Of a DNA stretch of 64,000 bases, positions 54,600 to 63,543 are shown piece by piece. Position 1 is the first letter of the stretch, and each line of letters opens with the position of its first letter. The notes beneath the pieces are model-generated. The model was given only the letters and a program-made list of their open reading frames with translations. It searched no databases and was not told the origin of the DNA. Origin of the DNA: Streptomyces sp. SLBN-118 (GTDB taxonomy: Bacteria; Actinomycetota; Actinomycetes; Streptomycetales; Streptomycetaceae). The position numbers and the translations under genes were made by a program. Where the stretch lies: NCBI RefSeq assembly GCF_006715635.1, contig NZ_VFNP01000001.1, forward strand, positions 434,001 through 498,000, read 5' to 3'.

Positions 54600-55041
54600 G
54601 GTGCTCTTCTCATCGTGCGTGGGTCACGGGCCCGTAGGGTTGCCCGTCGCCGCAGGGCTCTCCCGGGAGTCGGGGGCGCCTGCCTGGCTCGATCCCACCA
54701 GCGGGCGCCGGGCCATGGCCAGGATTACGCACCGTAAGATCCAGATCTTTCGGGCGAGGGTCCGGGGCTTTCGGTGGAGCCACTCGGCAGTGTGTACCTG
54801 CGGCGACGCCGGCCGCCGTGAACCCGATGTGGCCCGGCACCGTCCGGCTCTGCCTCGAGAACGGGGGCTGGGCTGAAACCTGCAATGCAAGATCTACCAA
54901 CAGCCTTGACTATTCAAGGGCGATGAGACCGTGGCAGGCCCCAGCCAACGCTGTTTCAACTGCCGAGCTGGTGGCTACTCACCTGGATCTGAGTAGCCAC
55001 CCCCACGCCACGCGCCTGACCAGCCCTCTAACCTCCGCACC
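54600..55041. other. Intergenic region with promoter element copy 2
   Basis: No gene is seen. The region lies between divergent small membrane genes and the lipoprotein-like gene at 55042 and contains the second copy of the element at 54725-54782. Confidence 0.5.
54725..54782. repeat. Promoter element, copy 2 of a 60-bp repeat
   Basis: This copy preserves TTACG-CAC-CGTAA and the two CTTTCGG words of the element at 51021. It lies upstream of the two small minus-strand membrane genes. The shared operator-like core suggests a common regulator, most likely one of the LAL proteins. Confidence 0.6.
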
Positions 55042-55608
55042 ATGAAATCTGTTCAGGTTCGTTCGATTGTGGCGCTCATGGGCGGCCTGCTCGTCGTGGC
55101 CATGTCCGTGGCCGGCTACCGCCTCTGGAACGGGGAGCCGTATCCGGCCGCCGATCCCGACCAGGTCGCCACGCGGCTCAAGCAGGAAGCCCAGCGGGTG
55201 TACAGCGAGCTGGCCCTCCCCGGGCAGCCCGACGTGAGCTCCAACGGCGTGGAAACAGGCACCTGTTATTACCGCGGACTGCGGTCCCTGGCCCATGTGG
55301 ACGAAGGCCGCAGCGACGTGAGCAGCTTCGGACTCCAGTGGCGTGTTACGGACGTCCCGAGGAACACCGCCCGCACCGGCCAGGAGCGCGTCCGCCGGCG
55401 CCTGGAACAGGAGGGTTGGAAGCTCACCAGCGAGAACGTCTCCGGTATGGGTTTCAGGTTCGAGCGCCCGGACACCGACGAGAAGGTCGCTGTGGACTGG
55501 CACCAGCCCACCGGAACGCTTGCCGTGAGCGTCTACGCCCCATGCGGGAAACTCCCGGACCACTTCGACCAGTACAGATGGCCTGAGTCCGAGTGGAGCC
55601 CCAAGTGA
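55042..55608 (+). CDS. Hypothetical membrane-anchored protein
   Basis: This 188-residue protein has an N-terminal membrane anchor (about 9-26). Its outside domain contains a Cys in GVETGTCYYRGLRSL and another in VYAPCGKLPDHF, which may form a disulphide. The QERVRRRLEQEGWKLTSENV stretch suggests a mixed alpha/beta domain. It resembles uncharacterised Streptomyces secreted proteins; no function is assigned. ATG 55042 is the start. Confidence 0.6.
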   Translation: MKSVQVRSIVALMGGLLVVAMSVAGYRLWNGEPYPAADPDQVATRLKQEAQRVYSELALPGQPDVSSNGVETGTCYYRGLRSLAHVDEGRSDVSSFGLQWRVTDVPRNTARTGQERVRRRLEQEGWKLTSENVSGMGFRFERPDTDEKVAVDWHQPTGTLAVSVYAPCGKLPDHFDQYRWPESEWSPK

Positions 55609-55775
55609 CGGCCCGACAGGGGCGCACCGGCCGTTCCTCCACAGGGCGGCGGGAGTGTAACGCGCGGATGCTCATGAAATACGAATACACCGCAGTTCTG
55701 TCGCTGACGGTTGCTCCAGGGATACGCTGAGTCAACGATCAACACTTCGGCTGCACCGTGCCGGGAGGAAAACGG

Positions 55776-58556
55776 GTGGTCACCGATCAGACCGACACTC
55801 AGCGGATGGTGACCCGGATGGCAACGGGGCAGCAGCGCAAGCGGGGTGTGCGCCCCGTACCGAGGACGCTGGAGCGAGACGCTGAACTGTCCGTCGCTCA
55901 GATCGCGCTGGACGCGGTGAGCGGGCGTTCGGTGACGACCACCACGAGCCCCTCCGAGCGCCGCGGCGGACTTCTGGCCTTCACCGGGCCGGCCGGAGTG
56001 GGCAAGACGACCCTTCTCAACGAGGTGCGCCGGCGCGCGGCCGAGCGGCAGTGCACCGGGCTCTTCGCCAAGGGCGCCGAGCAGGAGCAGAGCCTTGCCT
56101 TCCATGTGGTACGCCAGTTGTTCCAGCCGCTGCTCGCCTCGTACTCCGAAAGCGAGCGCCGGGAGGTCCTGGGCGACTGGTACGGCATCGTCGGTCCGTG
56201 TGTCGGGCTGTGCCCTCCCGCGCCGGAGGGCGCGGCACCGGATCCGCAGGGTGTACGGGACGGCCTGGACTGGGTTGTCACCCATGTGGCCGTCCAGCGC
56301 GGCCCGTTGATCCTCGCGGTGGACGACCTCCACTGGGCGGACGCGGAGTCCGTCGCGTGGCTCGCGTCCTTCGCAAAGCGGGTGGAAGGGCTTCCAGTGC
56401 TGATGGTCGTCGCCTACCGCCCGGACGAACTCGGCGAGGTGACACGTACGTTCACCGACATGGCCGAGCGGATCCGGGCGCGTCCCCTGGACCTGGCGCC
56501 GCTCAGCCCGAGCGCCGTCGCGGAACTGATGCGCGAAGGCCTGGACACCGAAGCCGACGACAGCTTCTGCCAGGAGGCCTGGCTGGTGACCGGCGGCAAC
56601 CCGTTCGAGACGGTTGAGCTGGTGGCGAAGGTGCGCGACCGCCGGCTTGTTCCCGTCCGGGACAACGCCTGCGCACTGCGGGACCTTGCCGCCGAGACCT
56701 GGCGCGGCGATCTGGTGGACCGGCTGAAGGAACTGGGCACCATCGCGATGCGGCTGTCCTGGGCAGTGGCCGTCCTCGGCTCCGAGGCAACCCCTCCCTT
56801 GGCCGCATCCATCGCGGCACTCGGCCGGGCCGAGTTCATTGACGCGGCGGACATGCTGCGAACGGAGCGGATCCTGACGTACGGGCCGCAGCTGGAATTC
56901 GTGCATCCGCTCATCGCGAGGGCGATCTACCGTGCCATTCCTTCCGCGACTCGCGTGGCTTTGCACGGCAAGGCCGCCTGGGAACTCGTCGAGCGGGGGC
57001 ACGGCCCGGCCGCGGCGGCGCGGCACCTGCTGGAGACGCAGCCGGAGGGTGACGCCTGGGCTGCGGAGCAACTGTGTGACGCCGCCCGGGAGTACGTGAG
57101 GCAGGGTGCTCCGGAGGCGGCCCGTCGCTGTCTGAGCCGCGCTCTGTGCGAGCCCCCACCCGCTTCGCTGCGGGCCACGGTCCTGTACGAACTCGGTTCT
57201 CCCGCACTGATGCAGGACCCTGCGGCGACGGTGAACCATCTGCGAGCCGCGCTGGACGAGCCGGGTCTGTCGTCGTCGCTGCGGCAGAGCATCGTGATCC
57301 GTCTCATGCGAGCGTTGGCGTACTGCGACCGGCTGGCCGAGGCGTCGAACGTGGCGACCGGGGAGGCCGGCATGGCCTCGGACTCACGCGTGCGCCTGCG
57401 CATGTTCATGGAGCACTTCTTGGTGGCAGGGGTCACCTCCAACAGCCAGGAGGCCACTGTTCTGTCGCGTCGGCTCACCCTGCTCACCGGGCGGCTGTCC
57501 GGCCGGAGCCAGACCGAGCGCTACCTGTTCGGACTGCGCGGGTGGAATGCGATGGTGCGCGGCGAACCGGCGGCGACCGCCCTGTCGTACGCGGAGCGGG
57601 CGCTGGGGCCCGAGGGCATGAGCTGGACGGACGAGGAGTGGGGCTTCGAGGTCCCGTCGCTGGTGGCCCTCACCTTCCTGTACTGCGACCGGCCCGACCG
57701 GGCCGAAGAGCTGTATGCGGCGGCCATCGCGGAGTACGAGCGCCAGGGCTGGCGCGGGGTCCACCTCTCGCTCGGCTACAGCCTGCTGGGCTACATCCGC
57801 TTCTGGAAGGGCCAACTCACCGACGCCGAGGACTTCGTCCGAGCGGGGCTGCAGCTGGCCGATCGGCTGGGACCCGGAGGCACCCATGCCCAGTGCTATG
57901 CGCTCGGGGGCCTGATCGAAATTCTGATGGCTCGGGGAGAAACTGCGGCCGCCCAGGAACTGGCCGCAAGCCGTCGGTTCGGCAAGCCGTTCCCGGCGGT
58001 CGTGACCCTTCCGGACGCCCAGACCGTCCACGGCGAACTGCTGCTGGCCCGCGGCCTGGACAAGGAAGCCTGCGAGGAGCTGACCGAGGTGGGCAACCGC
58101 CTCGACCTGCGCGGCATGCGTAATCCTGCCTGGTGTCCATGGCTGCCCCACCTGGCGCTCGCCTCGCGTACGGCGGACGCCGCCCGGGCGGTGGGACTCG
58201 CCCAGGATGCGCTGCGGCGCGCCGAGCGATTCGGTACGGCAACGGCGGTGGGGCGGGCCCTGCGTGTGCTCGCCCGAGTGACCGAGGGGCCGCAGGGCAT
58301 TGCTCTGCTACGGCGGGCCGTCCCTGTGCTGGAGACGGCGCCCTCGTCGTACGAGCTCGCGAGCGCACTGGTCGAGCTCGGAACCGCGCTGCGCCGTGCC
58401 GGACGCCTTGGCGAGGCCGCAAAGCCCCTGCACCGGGGAGTGGACCTGGCCGGCCGGTGCGGAGCCGGCGGTGTGGCGGCGCAGGCCCGCGACGAACTGG
58501 TCGCCGCGGGGCTGAGGCCGCGCCGCTTAGACGTGACACCGCCCGAATCGCCTTAG
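55776..58556 (+). CDS. LAL-type ATPase lacking the LuxR HTH
   Basis: This 926-residue protein starts at GTG 55776, after GGGAGG seven bases upstream; an earlier GTG at 55758 lacks one. It has Walker A FTGPAGVGKTTLLNEV (near residue 68), Walker B LILAVDDLHWADAESVAWLA and a helical repeat region, as in LAL regulators. It stops after GLRPRRLDVTPPESP, exactly where other LAL proteins enter the LuxR HTH. No HTH is found downstream in any frame. The last residues use a TTA codon (58527-58529). It may act as a dominant-negative partner, a sensor ATPase, or a degraded gene. Confidence 0.82.
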   Translation: MVTDQTDTQRMVTRMATGQQRKRGVRPVPRTLERDAELSVAQIALDAVSGRSVTTTTSPSERRGGLLAFTGPAGVGKTTLLNEVRRRAAERQCTGLFAKGAEQEQSLAFHVVRQLFQPLLASYSESERREVLGDWYGIVGPCVGLCPPAPEGAAPDPQGVRDGLDWVVTHVAVQRGPLILAVDDLHWADAESVAWLASFAKRVEGLPVLMVVAYRPDELGEVTRTFTDMAERIRARPLDLAPLSPSAVAELMREGLDTEADDSFCQEAWLVTGGNPFETVELVAKVRDRRLVPVRDNACALRDLAAETWRGDLVDRLKELGTIAMRLSWAVAVLGSEATPPLAASIAALGRAEFIDAADMLRTERILTYGPQLEFVHPLIARAIYRAIPSATRVALHGKAAWELVERGHGPAAAARHLLETQPEGDAWAAEQLCDAAREYVRQGAPEAARRCLSRALCEPPPASLRATVLYELGSPALMQDPAATVNHLRAALDEPGLSSSLRQSIVIRLMRALAYCDRLAEASNVATGEAGMASDSRVRLRMFMEHFLVAGVTSNSQEATVLSRRLTLLTGRLSGRSQTERYLFGLRGWNAMVRGEPAATALSYAERALGPEGMSWTDEEWGFEVPSLVALTFLYCDRPDRAEELYAAAIAEYERQGWRGVHLSLGYSLLGYIRFWKGQLTDAEDFVRAGLQLADRLGPGGTHAQCYALGGLIEILMARGETAAAQELAASRRFGKPFPAVVTLPDAQTVHGELLLARGLDKEACEELTEVGNRLDLRGMRNPAWCPWLPHLALASRTADAARAVGLAQDALRRAERFGTATAVGRALRVLARVTEGPQGIALLRRAVPVLETAPSSYELASALVELGTALRRAGRLGEAAKPLHRGVDLAGRCGAGGVAAQARDELVAAGLRPRRLDVTPPESP

Positions 58557-58753
58557 GGCGCGCCCTACAGGGAGTGAACGGCGCACGTGAGGACGCATGC
58601 GCGGGGCGTGCGCCACCTCGTGGGCGTGAGTGCGCCATGGGCCCGCATCTTCGGTTTCCGTCAGCGGTGTGCGGCGCAGGATCCATCACGGCGCGAAACG
58701 AGAGTTCATGTTCACCACCCCCTGTTCCTCGTCTCGCTCCGCTGGAGGGGGAA

Positions 58754-59911
58754 ATGCTCACTGCTGCGACGGGTGCCGAGGACCATTCCTTGACCGAGTT
58801 CTTCCTGCCCGAACTGCCCCGGCTTCTTCCGGTTGCCTACCACCCCAAGGCGGCACAGATCGAGTTCTGGTCCAACGGCTGGGTGCGCCGCCAACTCGGC
58901 GACTGCTTCGCACGCGAGGAGGACCTGCTGTCTTTCCTTCGCCAGCGGAACGGGCTGTACGGGCCGCTCACCGTGCCGGACGCCAACGAGCGGCGGACGC
59001 TCGACGTCACCGACTGGTACCAGTACGTCACCGTCATCGACAGCTCGGCTTCGGACCGCTCGGCGCTGGGAGCCGACGAGGCCGACGCCCGCGCGGTGTT
59101 CGCCGGAATCATGGCGGCGTTCCACGGCGGCCCGGGCGGGGACGAGGCCCACCCGTACGCTCGTGCAGGCAAAGACCTGTGGCGACGTATCAGCCCCGCA
59201 CTTTCGCCCGCGCAGACACGGCGGTTCACAGACGCGCTGGAGGCGTTCATGCGCGGGTGCGCCACCGAGATCGGTTACAAGCTCGCATCCCGCGTGCCGG
59301 ACTACGCGACCTGCATGGCCGTGCGCATGGACAGCTTCGGCTGCGGCTTCATCCGGCTGATGACCGAGTACGCGGCTGAGGTCGACATGACCGCAGACGA
59401 GCCGCTGCTCAGGGACGTGCACACATACGGCATGCGACAGATGATCACCGTCAACGACCTGCTGTCCTGGCGCAAGGAGCATGCCCAGGAGGACAAGATG
59501 ACCCTGGTCCGTGTCCTCATCGAGCGCGACGGGCTCGGTCTGCAGCAGTCGGTCGACCGGCTCTGTCGGCTGGTCGAGCACCATGAAAGGGCCTATCTCG
59601 AGGCACGGGACCGGCTGTTGCACGGGCCGCACGGCTCGCGCGCGGACATCCGCGCCTACCTGCGCGGGCTGGACCACCTCATCGGCGGCAGCCAGGAATT
59701 CGAGTACCTCACGCCTCGCTACTTCGGCGACGGCTATGTCTGGGACGGCTCCACATCGGGCTGGATCAGCCTCACCGCTCCCGTCGCCAGACTCCGGCCC
59801 CAGTCCCCGCCCCCGCCCCCGCCCCCGCCCGGTCGGGGGCCAGGCAATGATCCCGGCGCCTCACTCGCAAGCAGCACAGGCCGGCCCGAGCCTTCCATGA
59901 CAGGGATTTGA
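58754..59911 (+). CDS. Terpene synthase-like protein
   Basis: The 385-residue protein is a class I terpene synthase-like fold. The metal-binding NSE triad is intact: Asn234, Ser238, Glu242 in VNDLLSWRKEH. The conserved Arg-Tyr pair (322-323) follows. The first Asp-rich motif is degenerate: VIDSSASD (Asp96 and Asp101) replaces DDxxD. ATG 58754 has GGAGGGGG. The C-terminus has eight consecutive prolines (352-359). A P450 gene starts five bases later, so the pair likely makes and oxidises a terpene. Confidence 0.8.
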   Translation: MLTAATGAEDHSLTEFFLPELPRLLPVAYHPKAAQIEFWSNGWVRRQLGDCFAREEDLLSFLRQRNGLYGPLTVPDANERRTLDVTDWYQYVTVIDSSASDRSALGADEADARAVFAGIMAAFHGGPGGDEAHPYARAGKDLWRRISPALSPAQTRRFTDALEAFMRGCATEIGYKLASRVPDYATCMAVRMDSFGCGFIRLMTEYAAEVDMTADEPLLRDVHTYGMRQMITVNDLLSWRKEHAQEDKMTLVRVLIERDGLGLQQSVDRLCRLVEHHERAYLEARDRLLHGPHGSRADIRAYLRGLDHLIGGSQEFEYLTPRYFGDGYVWDGSTSGWISLTAPVARLRPQSPPPPPPPPGRGPGNDPGASLASSTGRPEPSMTGI

Positions 59912-59915
59912 AACC

Positions 59916-61400
59916 TTGGCACCCATACGACCCACATGGCTGAGGCCTCGTATGCCGGCACCGGTCGCTCCCCCGCGGACAGCGGCAGGCACCGCCCCCG
60001 GCAAGATCCCCGTCCTCGGCCACGCGATTGCCCTGCTACGGCAACCGCTGGAATTCCTCACCTCCCTGCCCGCTCACGGCGACCTGGTCGAGGTGCGCCT
60101 TGGCCCACGCCGGGCCTTCATGGTCTGTCGGCCCGAGCTCGCACAGCAGGTCCTGCTGAACCCGCGTACCTTCGACAAGGGCGGCCCGTTGTTCGAGGCG
60201 GCCCGGCTGCTGGTGGGTAACGGCCTGGTCACATCCGGCTGGGCCGAGAACCGGATCCAGCGCCGACTCGTACAGCCCGCCTTCCACCCCGGCCGGATGG
60301 CGGCGTACGTCGGCGTGATGCGCGAAGAGATCGACGACGCGCTCGCTGCATGGGAGACGGACCGGGCCTTCGACCTCAACGCCGCGCTGCACGCACTCAC
60401 GATCCGCGTCACCATGCGCACCCTTTTCTCAACCACCATAGGCAGCCGAGCCGTTGCCGAGGTGCAGCACTGCCTGCCTGTCGTCCTCGGCGGCATCTAC
60501 AGGCGGATGATCGCGCCGATAGGTCTGCTGCACCAACTCCCCACCCCGGGCAACAGGCAGTTCGACCAGGCGCGTGCGAGACTGCGCACCATCATCGACG
60601 CGACGGTCCAGGCCCGCCGGAGTTCCGGGTCGCACAACGAGGACCTGGTGTCGATCCTCATCGGTGCCCAGGACGAGGAGAACGGCAAGAGCTTCACCGA
60701 CGACGAGATCCGCGACCAGGTCATGACGCTGCTGATCGGCGGAACGGAGACGACCGCGAGTGCCCTCGCGTGGGCTCTCCACCTCCTGGGCCGGCACCCA
60801 GAGGCCGAACAGGAGTTGCAGACGGAAGTCGACGCCGTCCTCGGCGAACGTATGCTGCCCGACTTCCACGACCTGCCCGCGCTCGACTACACCCGCCGCA
60901 CCATCACCGAAGCGCTGCGCCTCTACCCGCCTGCCTGGATCCTCACCCGGACGACAACCGTCGCGACCGAGCTGGCGGGCAAGCCGCTGGCTCCCGGCAC
61001 GATCGTCCTGTTCAGCCCGTACGTCCTCGGCCGCGACCCCCATGTCTTCCCCGACCCCGAGCGCTTCGACCCTGACCGCTGGCTTCCCGGGCGCGTGTCG
61101 TCGGCACAGCGCGGCGCCATGGTTCCCTTCAGCGCAGGCAGCCGCAAATGCATCGGTGACAGCTTCGGCATGGCCGAAGCGACGCTTGCGCTCGCCGCCG
61201 TGAGCGCGCGCTGGCAGCTCCGGCCCGTGCCCGGCACGGTTGTCCGGCCGAAGCCGAAAGCTGCCCTGAACACCGGGCCCCTCCTCATGCTCCCCCGGCA
61301 GCGGGCCCGCCCAGCGCAGCCTGCCGCGTGTCCTGGCCGATGCGACGGTTGCAATGACCAGGGCGCGGGTCCGGCCAGGTTGCCGGGCCCATGCGTCTGA
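59916..61400 (+). CDS. Cytochrome P450 (CYP170-like)
   Basis: The P450 has an I-helix motif GGTETTASALAW, the ExxR motif ITEALRLYPPAWILTRTT, the haem-binding FSAGSRKCIGDSFG (Cys412 from the TTG start) and no membrane anchor. It resembles CYP170-type terpene oxidases, typically downstream of a sesquiterpene synthase. The start is uncertain: TTG 59916 or ATG 59952. The C-terminal 35 residues after LMLPRQRARPAQ include four Cys and are unlike the family, suggesting loss of an earlier stop codon. Confidence 0.88.
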   Translation: MAPIRPTWLRPRMPAPVAPPRTAAGTAPGKIPVLGHAIALLRQPLEFLTSLPAHGDLVEVRLGPRRAFMVCRPELAQQVLLNPRTFDKGGPLFEAARLLVGNGLVTSGWAENRIQRRLVQPAFHPGRMAAYVGVMREEIDDALAAWETDRAFDLNAALHALTIRVTMRTLFSTTIGSRAVAEVQHCLPVVLGGIYRRMIAPIGLLHQLPTPGNRQFDQARARLRTIIDATVQARRSSGSHNEDLVSILIGAQDEENGKSFTDDEIRDQVMTLLIGGTETTASALAWALHLLGRHPEAEQELQTEVDAVLGERMLPDFHDLPALDYTRRTITEALRLYPPAWILTRTTTVATELAGKPLAPGTIVLFSPYVLGRDPHVFPDPERFDPDRWLPGRVSSAQRGAMVPFSAGSRKCIGDSFGMAEATLALAAVSARWQLRPVPGTVVRPKPKAALNTGPLLMLPRQRARPAQPAACPGRCDGCNDQGAGPARLPGPCV

Positions 61401-61436
61401 AGGACGGCGGGACGTCAGGCGGTCCGTCCGCAGCGC

Positions 61437-62030
61437 CTACTCCGGGGATTGCCCGGCGTCGGGTGCCGGTTCCAGTTCAGTCACCTCGAACTCGATCCGA
61501 ACCTCGTCGGCCAACCGCAACGCGCCCAAGAACGCGCTGTAGGGCTTGATTCCCCAAACGGATTGCGTGACGGTTGCCCAGCCATGCAGCAGCGCACCGC
61601 CATTGGCGCCGCCGTGAACCGTCACCGGGTGAGTCGAGCCCTTGAGGGTGAGGTCCCCGGTGATCTCGAACGACCCAGGCGTTCCCGCGATCCGGGTGGA
61701 GCGGAAGGTGATCACGGGATGCCGGGCGGTGTGCAACAGGGCCTCGCCCCCCAGCGTCCGTTTGATCTCGGCCCGGTCGGAATCGGTGAGTGGCTTCAGC
61801 CCGCCCGTCCCCTCCCGGACGTCCAGCGAGCCCGTCTCGATCGTCACGGTCACCGACGACTTCTCTGGATCGCCGACGACTACCGTCGCGTCCCCGGACC
61901 ATCGGGTGGCCTCGATCGTAAGGTCGTGTCCCGCCCTGCGGCCGAGCCCGGTCCGGCTGGTCTTGATCAGCAGCCGGCCGGTCGACGGTCCGAGGCGGTA
62001 GTTTCCGTCGGTCAGTGTCACAGCGCTCAC
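61437..62030 (-). CDS. YceI-family protein
   Basis: This 197-residue protein matches YceI-fold (polyisoprenoid-binding lipocalin-like) proteins: NYRLGPSTGRLLIKTSRTG, GDPEKSSVTVTIETGSLDV and SFEITGDLTLKGSTHPVTV. It lacks an obvious signal peptide, so it is likely cytoplasmic. GTG 62030 begins the conserved sequence; the frame is open upstream to 62180. It converges with the P450 gene. The role is not established. Confidence 0.82.
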   Translation of the reverse strand: MSAVTLTDGNYRLGPSTGRLLIKTSRTGLGRRAGHDLTIEATRWSGDATVVVGDPEKSSVTVTIETGSLDVREGTGGLKPLTDSDRAEIKRTLGGEALLHTARHPVITFRSTRIAGTPGSFEITGDLTLKGSTHPVTVHGGANGGALLHGWATVTQSVWGIKPYSAFLGALRLADEVRIEFEVTELEPAPDAGQSPE

Positions 62031-62088
62031 TGTACGTGGCGGGTGCGGCCAGACTTTCGAGGCACCCGTTCCGGCGCGTCCGATCCGC

Positions 62089-62910
62089 TCAAGTCTGGCG
62101 CACCGGTTCGTACACCTCCTGGCCGAGCCCGAACGTCCAGGCCACGCCCTCCTTCGCGGTCCTTGTCGTGGGCGGCACACGCAGCCAGTACGTACGGTGC
62201 GTGCCGTCCGGCTCGGGGGTGGAGTTGACCACCTCGACCATCACCACGTCCTCGTCGCCCTCGAGGGCGATCCGCCAGAGGATGCCGGTCTCGTCGCGGT
62301 GCACCGGCCGGGCATCCGACTCGCTCAGATAGCGGTCGTAGCCGTAGAACTCCAGCATCACGCGGCGCAACTCCGCGTTCTCCTCGGCCCGTATGTGTGC
62401 GGGGGTCAGTGAAGCCAGCTCGTCGAGGAACGCGGCGGATACCGGCATGCCCCGCCACGCGTACAGCGCGAAGTCGTCCGGGAAGGCCAGGGCCGGGCCG
62501 TCGCCACGGTCGAGGCGTCCGTCCTCGTCGCGATGCAGCTCAACCGGTCGCTCGCTGATGACCACCACGTTTTCGTAAGGCCACCACCATCCGGCGTTCC
62601 TGGCCACTTGCGCCAGTCCCGAGAGCCGCTCGCCACGGCCGTCGAACGCCGCGAGCCAGGCCGCGTCGTGCTGGCCGAGCACCGCGTCGAGGAGACGCAA
62701 CCGCACGTCGGACTCGTCTTCCGGGCGCTCCACGAGCTCCGCGACGATTCCTGTACGTATCCGCTCGGCCAGTTCCCTCGTGGTGTCCCACAACTGCGCG
62801 CCGGTCGCCGACCACAGCGCGCACCAGCCCTGGGGACCCAACTCGTCGTGCAGACGGCGTCGCTCATCGGCCCATGGCCGGGTGCGGATCTCGTCGCGCA
62901 CTGCTCCAGT
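62089..62910 (-). pseudogene. DUF6745-family protein, 5'-truncated
   Basis: The minus strand encodes the C-terminal part of a family I recognise as DUF6745: DEIRTRPWADERRRLHDELG, QHDAAWLAAFDG, AGWWWPYENVVVISERPVEL, ALAFPDDFALYAWRGMPV, LEFYGYDRYLSESD and the typical end TFGLGQEVYEPVRQT. The N-terminal portion normally present before DEIRTRP is missing; upstream sequence switches to an unrelated frame near 62910. A GTG at 62900 could still start a shortened protein. Confidence 0.65.
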
Positions 62911-62970
62911 CGCTCCTCCAGGCCGAAGGCATGCCGCTGGCCGGCTACGCCGAGCGCTTCGGCACCGCGC

Positions 62971-63429
62971 CGCCTGCGGTCCTCCCACCCCGACATCTAC
63001 GCCGCCGGGGACGTCGCGAGCGCGTTCCACCCGCTGCTCGGCAAGCACATCCGCGTCGAACACTGGGCCAACGCCCTCAACCAGCCCCAGACCGCGGCCA
63101 GGGCCATGCTCGGCCAGGACGTGATCTACGACCGTATTCCGTACTTCTTCACCGACCAGTACGACCTGGGCATGGAGTATTCCGGCTCCGTCGAGCCCGG
63201 CGGCTGCGACCAGGTGGTCTTCCGCGGCAGGCCCGAGACCCGCGAGTTCGTCGCCTTCTGGCTCGGCGACCGGAGTCGGGTACTTGCGGGCATGAACGTC
63301 AACGTCTGGGACGTCATCGAGTCGATCCGCGCCCTCGTGACCTCCGGTCACCCGGTCGACCCCGCGCGGCTCGCCGACCCCGACGTACCTCTGACCGACC
63401 TTCTCGACCGCACCGATACCACTGGGTGA
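62971..63429 (+). pseudogene. FAD-dependent oxidoreductase (ferredoxin reductase type), C-terminal remnant
   Basis: From RLRSSHPDIYAAGDVASAFH on, the plus strand matches the end of a ferredoxin reductase-type FAD protein: the second FAD motif (AAGDVASAFHPLLG), VEHWANALNQPQTAARAMLG, and the C-terminal domain with FFTDQYDLGMEYSG. The first 260 or so residues (FAD- and NAD-binding) are absent. The 5' end abuts the truncated DUF6745 gene on the other strand. Confidence 0.75.
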
Positions 63430-63470
63430 CACCGGACAAGGTGGATCGGCCGGCCATGGTCGCGGGAGCG

Positions 63471-63510
63471 GGCGGGCGGCGATGGGAGAGCCATCCCACC
63501 GCCGCCCGCC
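63471..63510. terminator. Bidirectional hairpin before gap
   Basis: A 16-bp stem with one mismatch (63471-63486 with 63495-63510) and an 8-base loop lies between the reductase remnant and the GAPDH gene stop. Confidence 0.75.
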
Positions 63511-63543
63511 TGCCGGGACACCGGATTGGTGAGTCCGCCGAGA

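Noticed and set aside
58554..58567. 14-bp palindrome TAGGGCGCGCCCTA at the LAL stop, considered as a terminator
   Set aside because: Zero-loop and too short to fold a stable hairpin on its own; not reported as a feature.
59803..59830. Repeated CCCCG units near the end of the terpene synthase gene, considered as a CRISPR- or att-like repeat
   Set aside because: It encodes the poly-proline tail and is a simple microsatellite.
62089..63432. A 447-codon open frame on the minus strand spanning the whole DUF6745/reductase area
   Set aside because: Only the part up to about 62910 has domain similarity; the rest is antisense to the ferredoxin reductase remnant and has no homologous sequence features.
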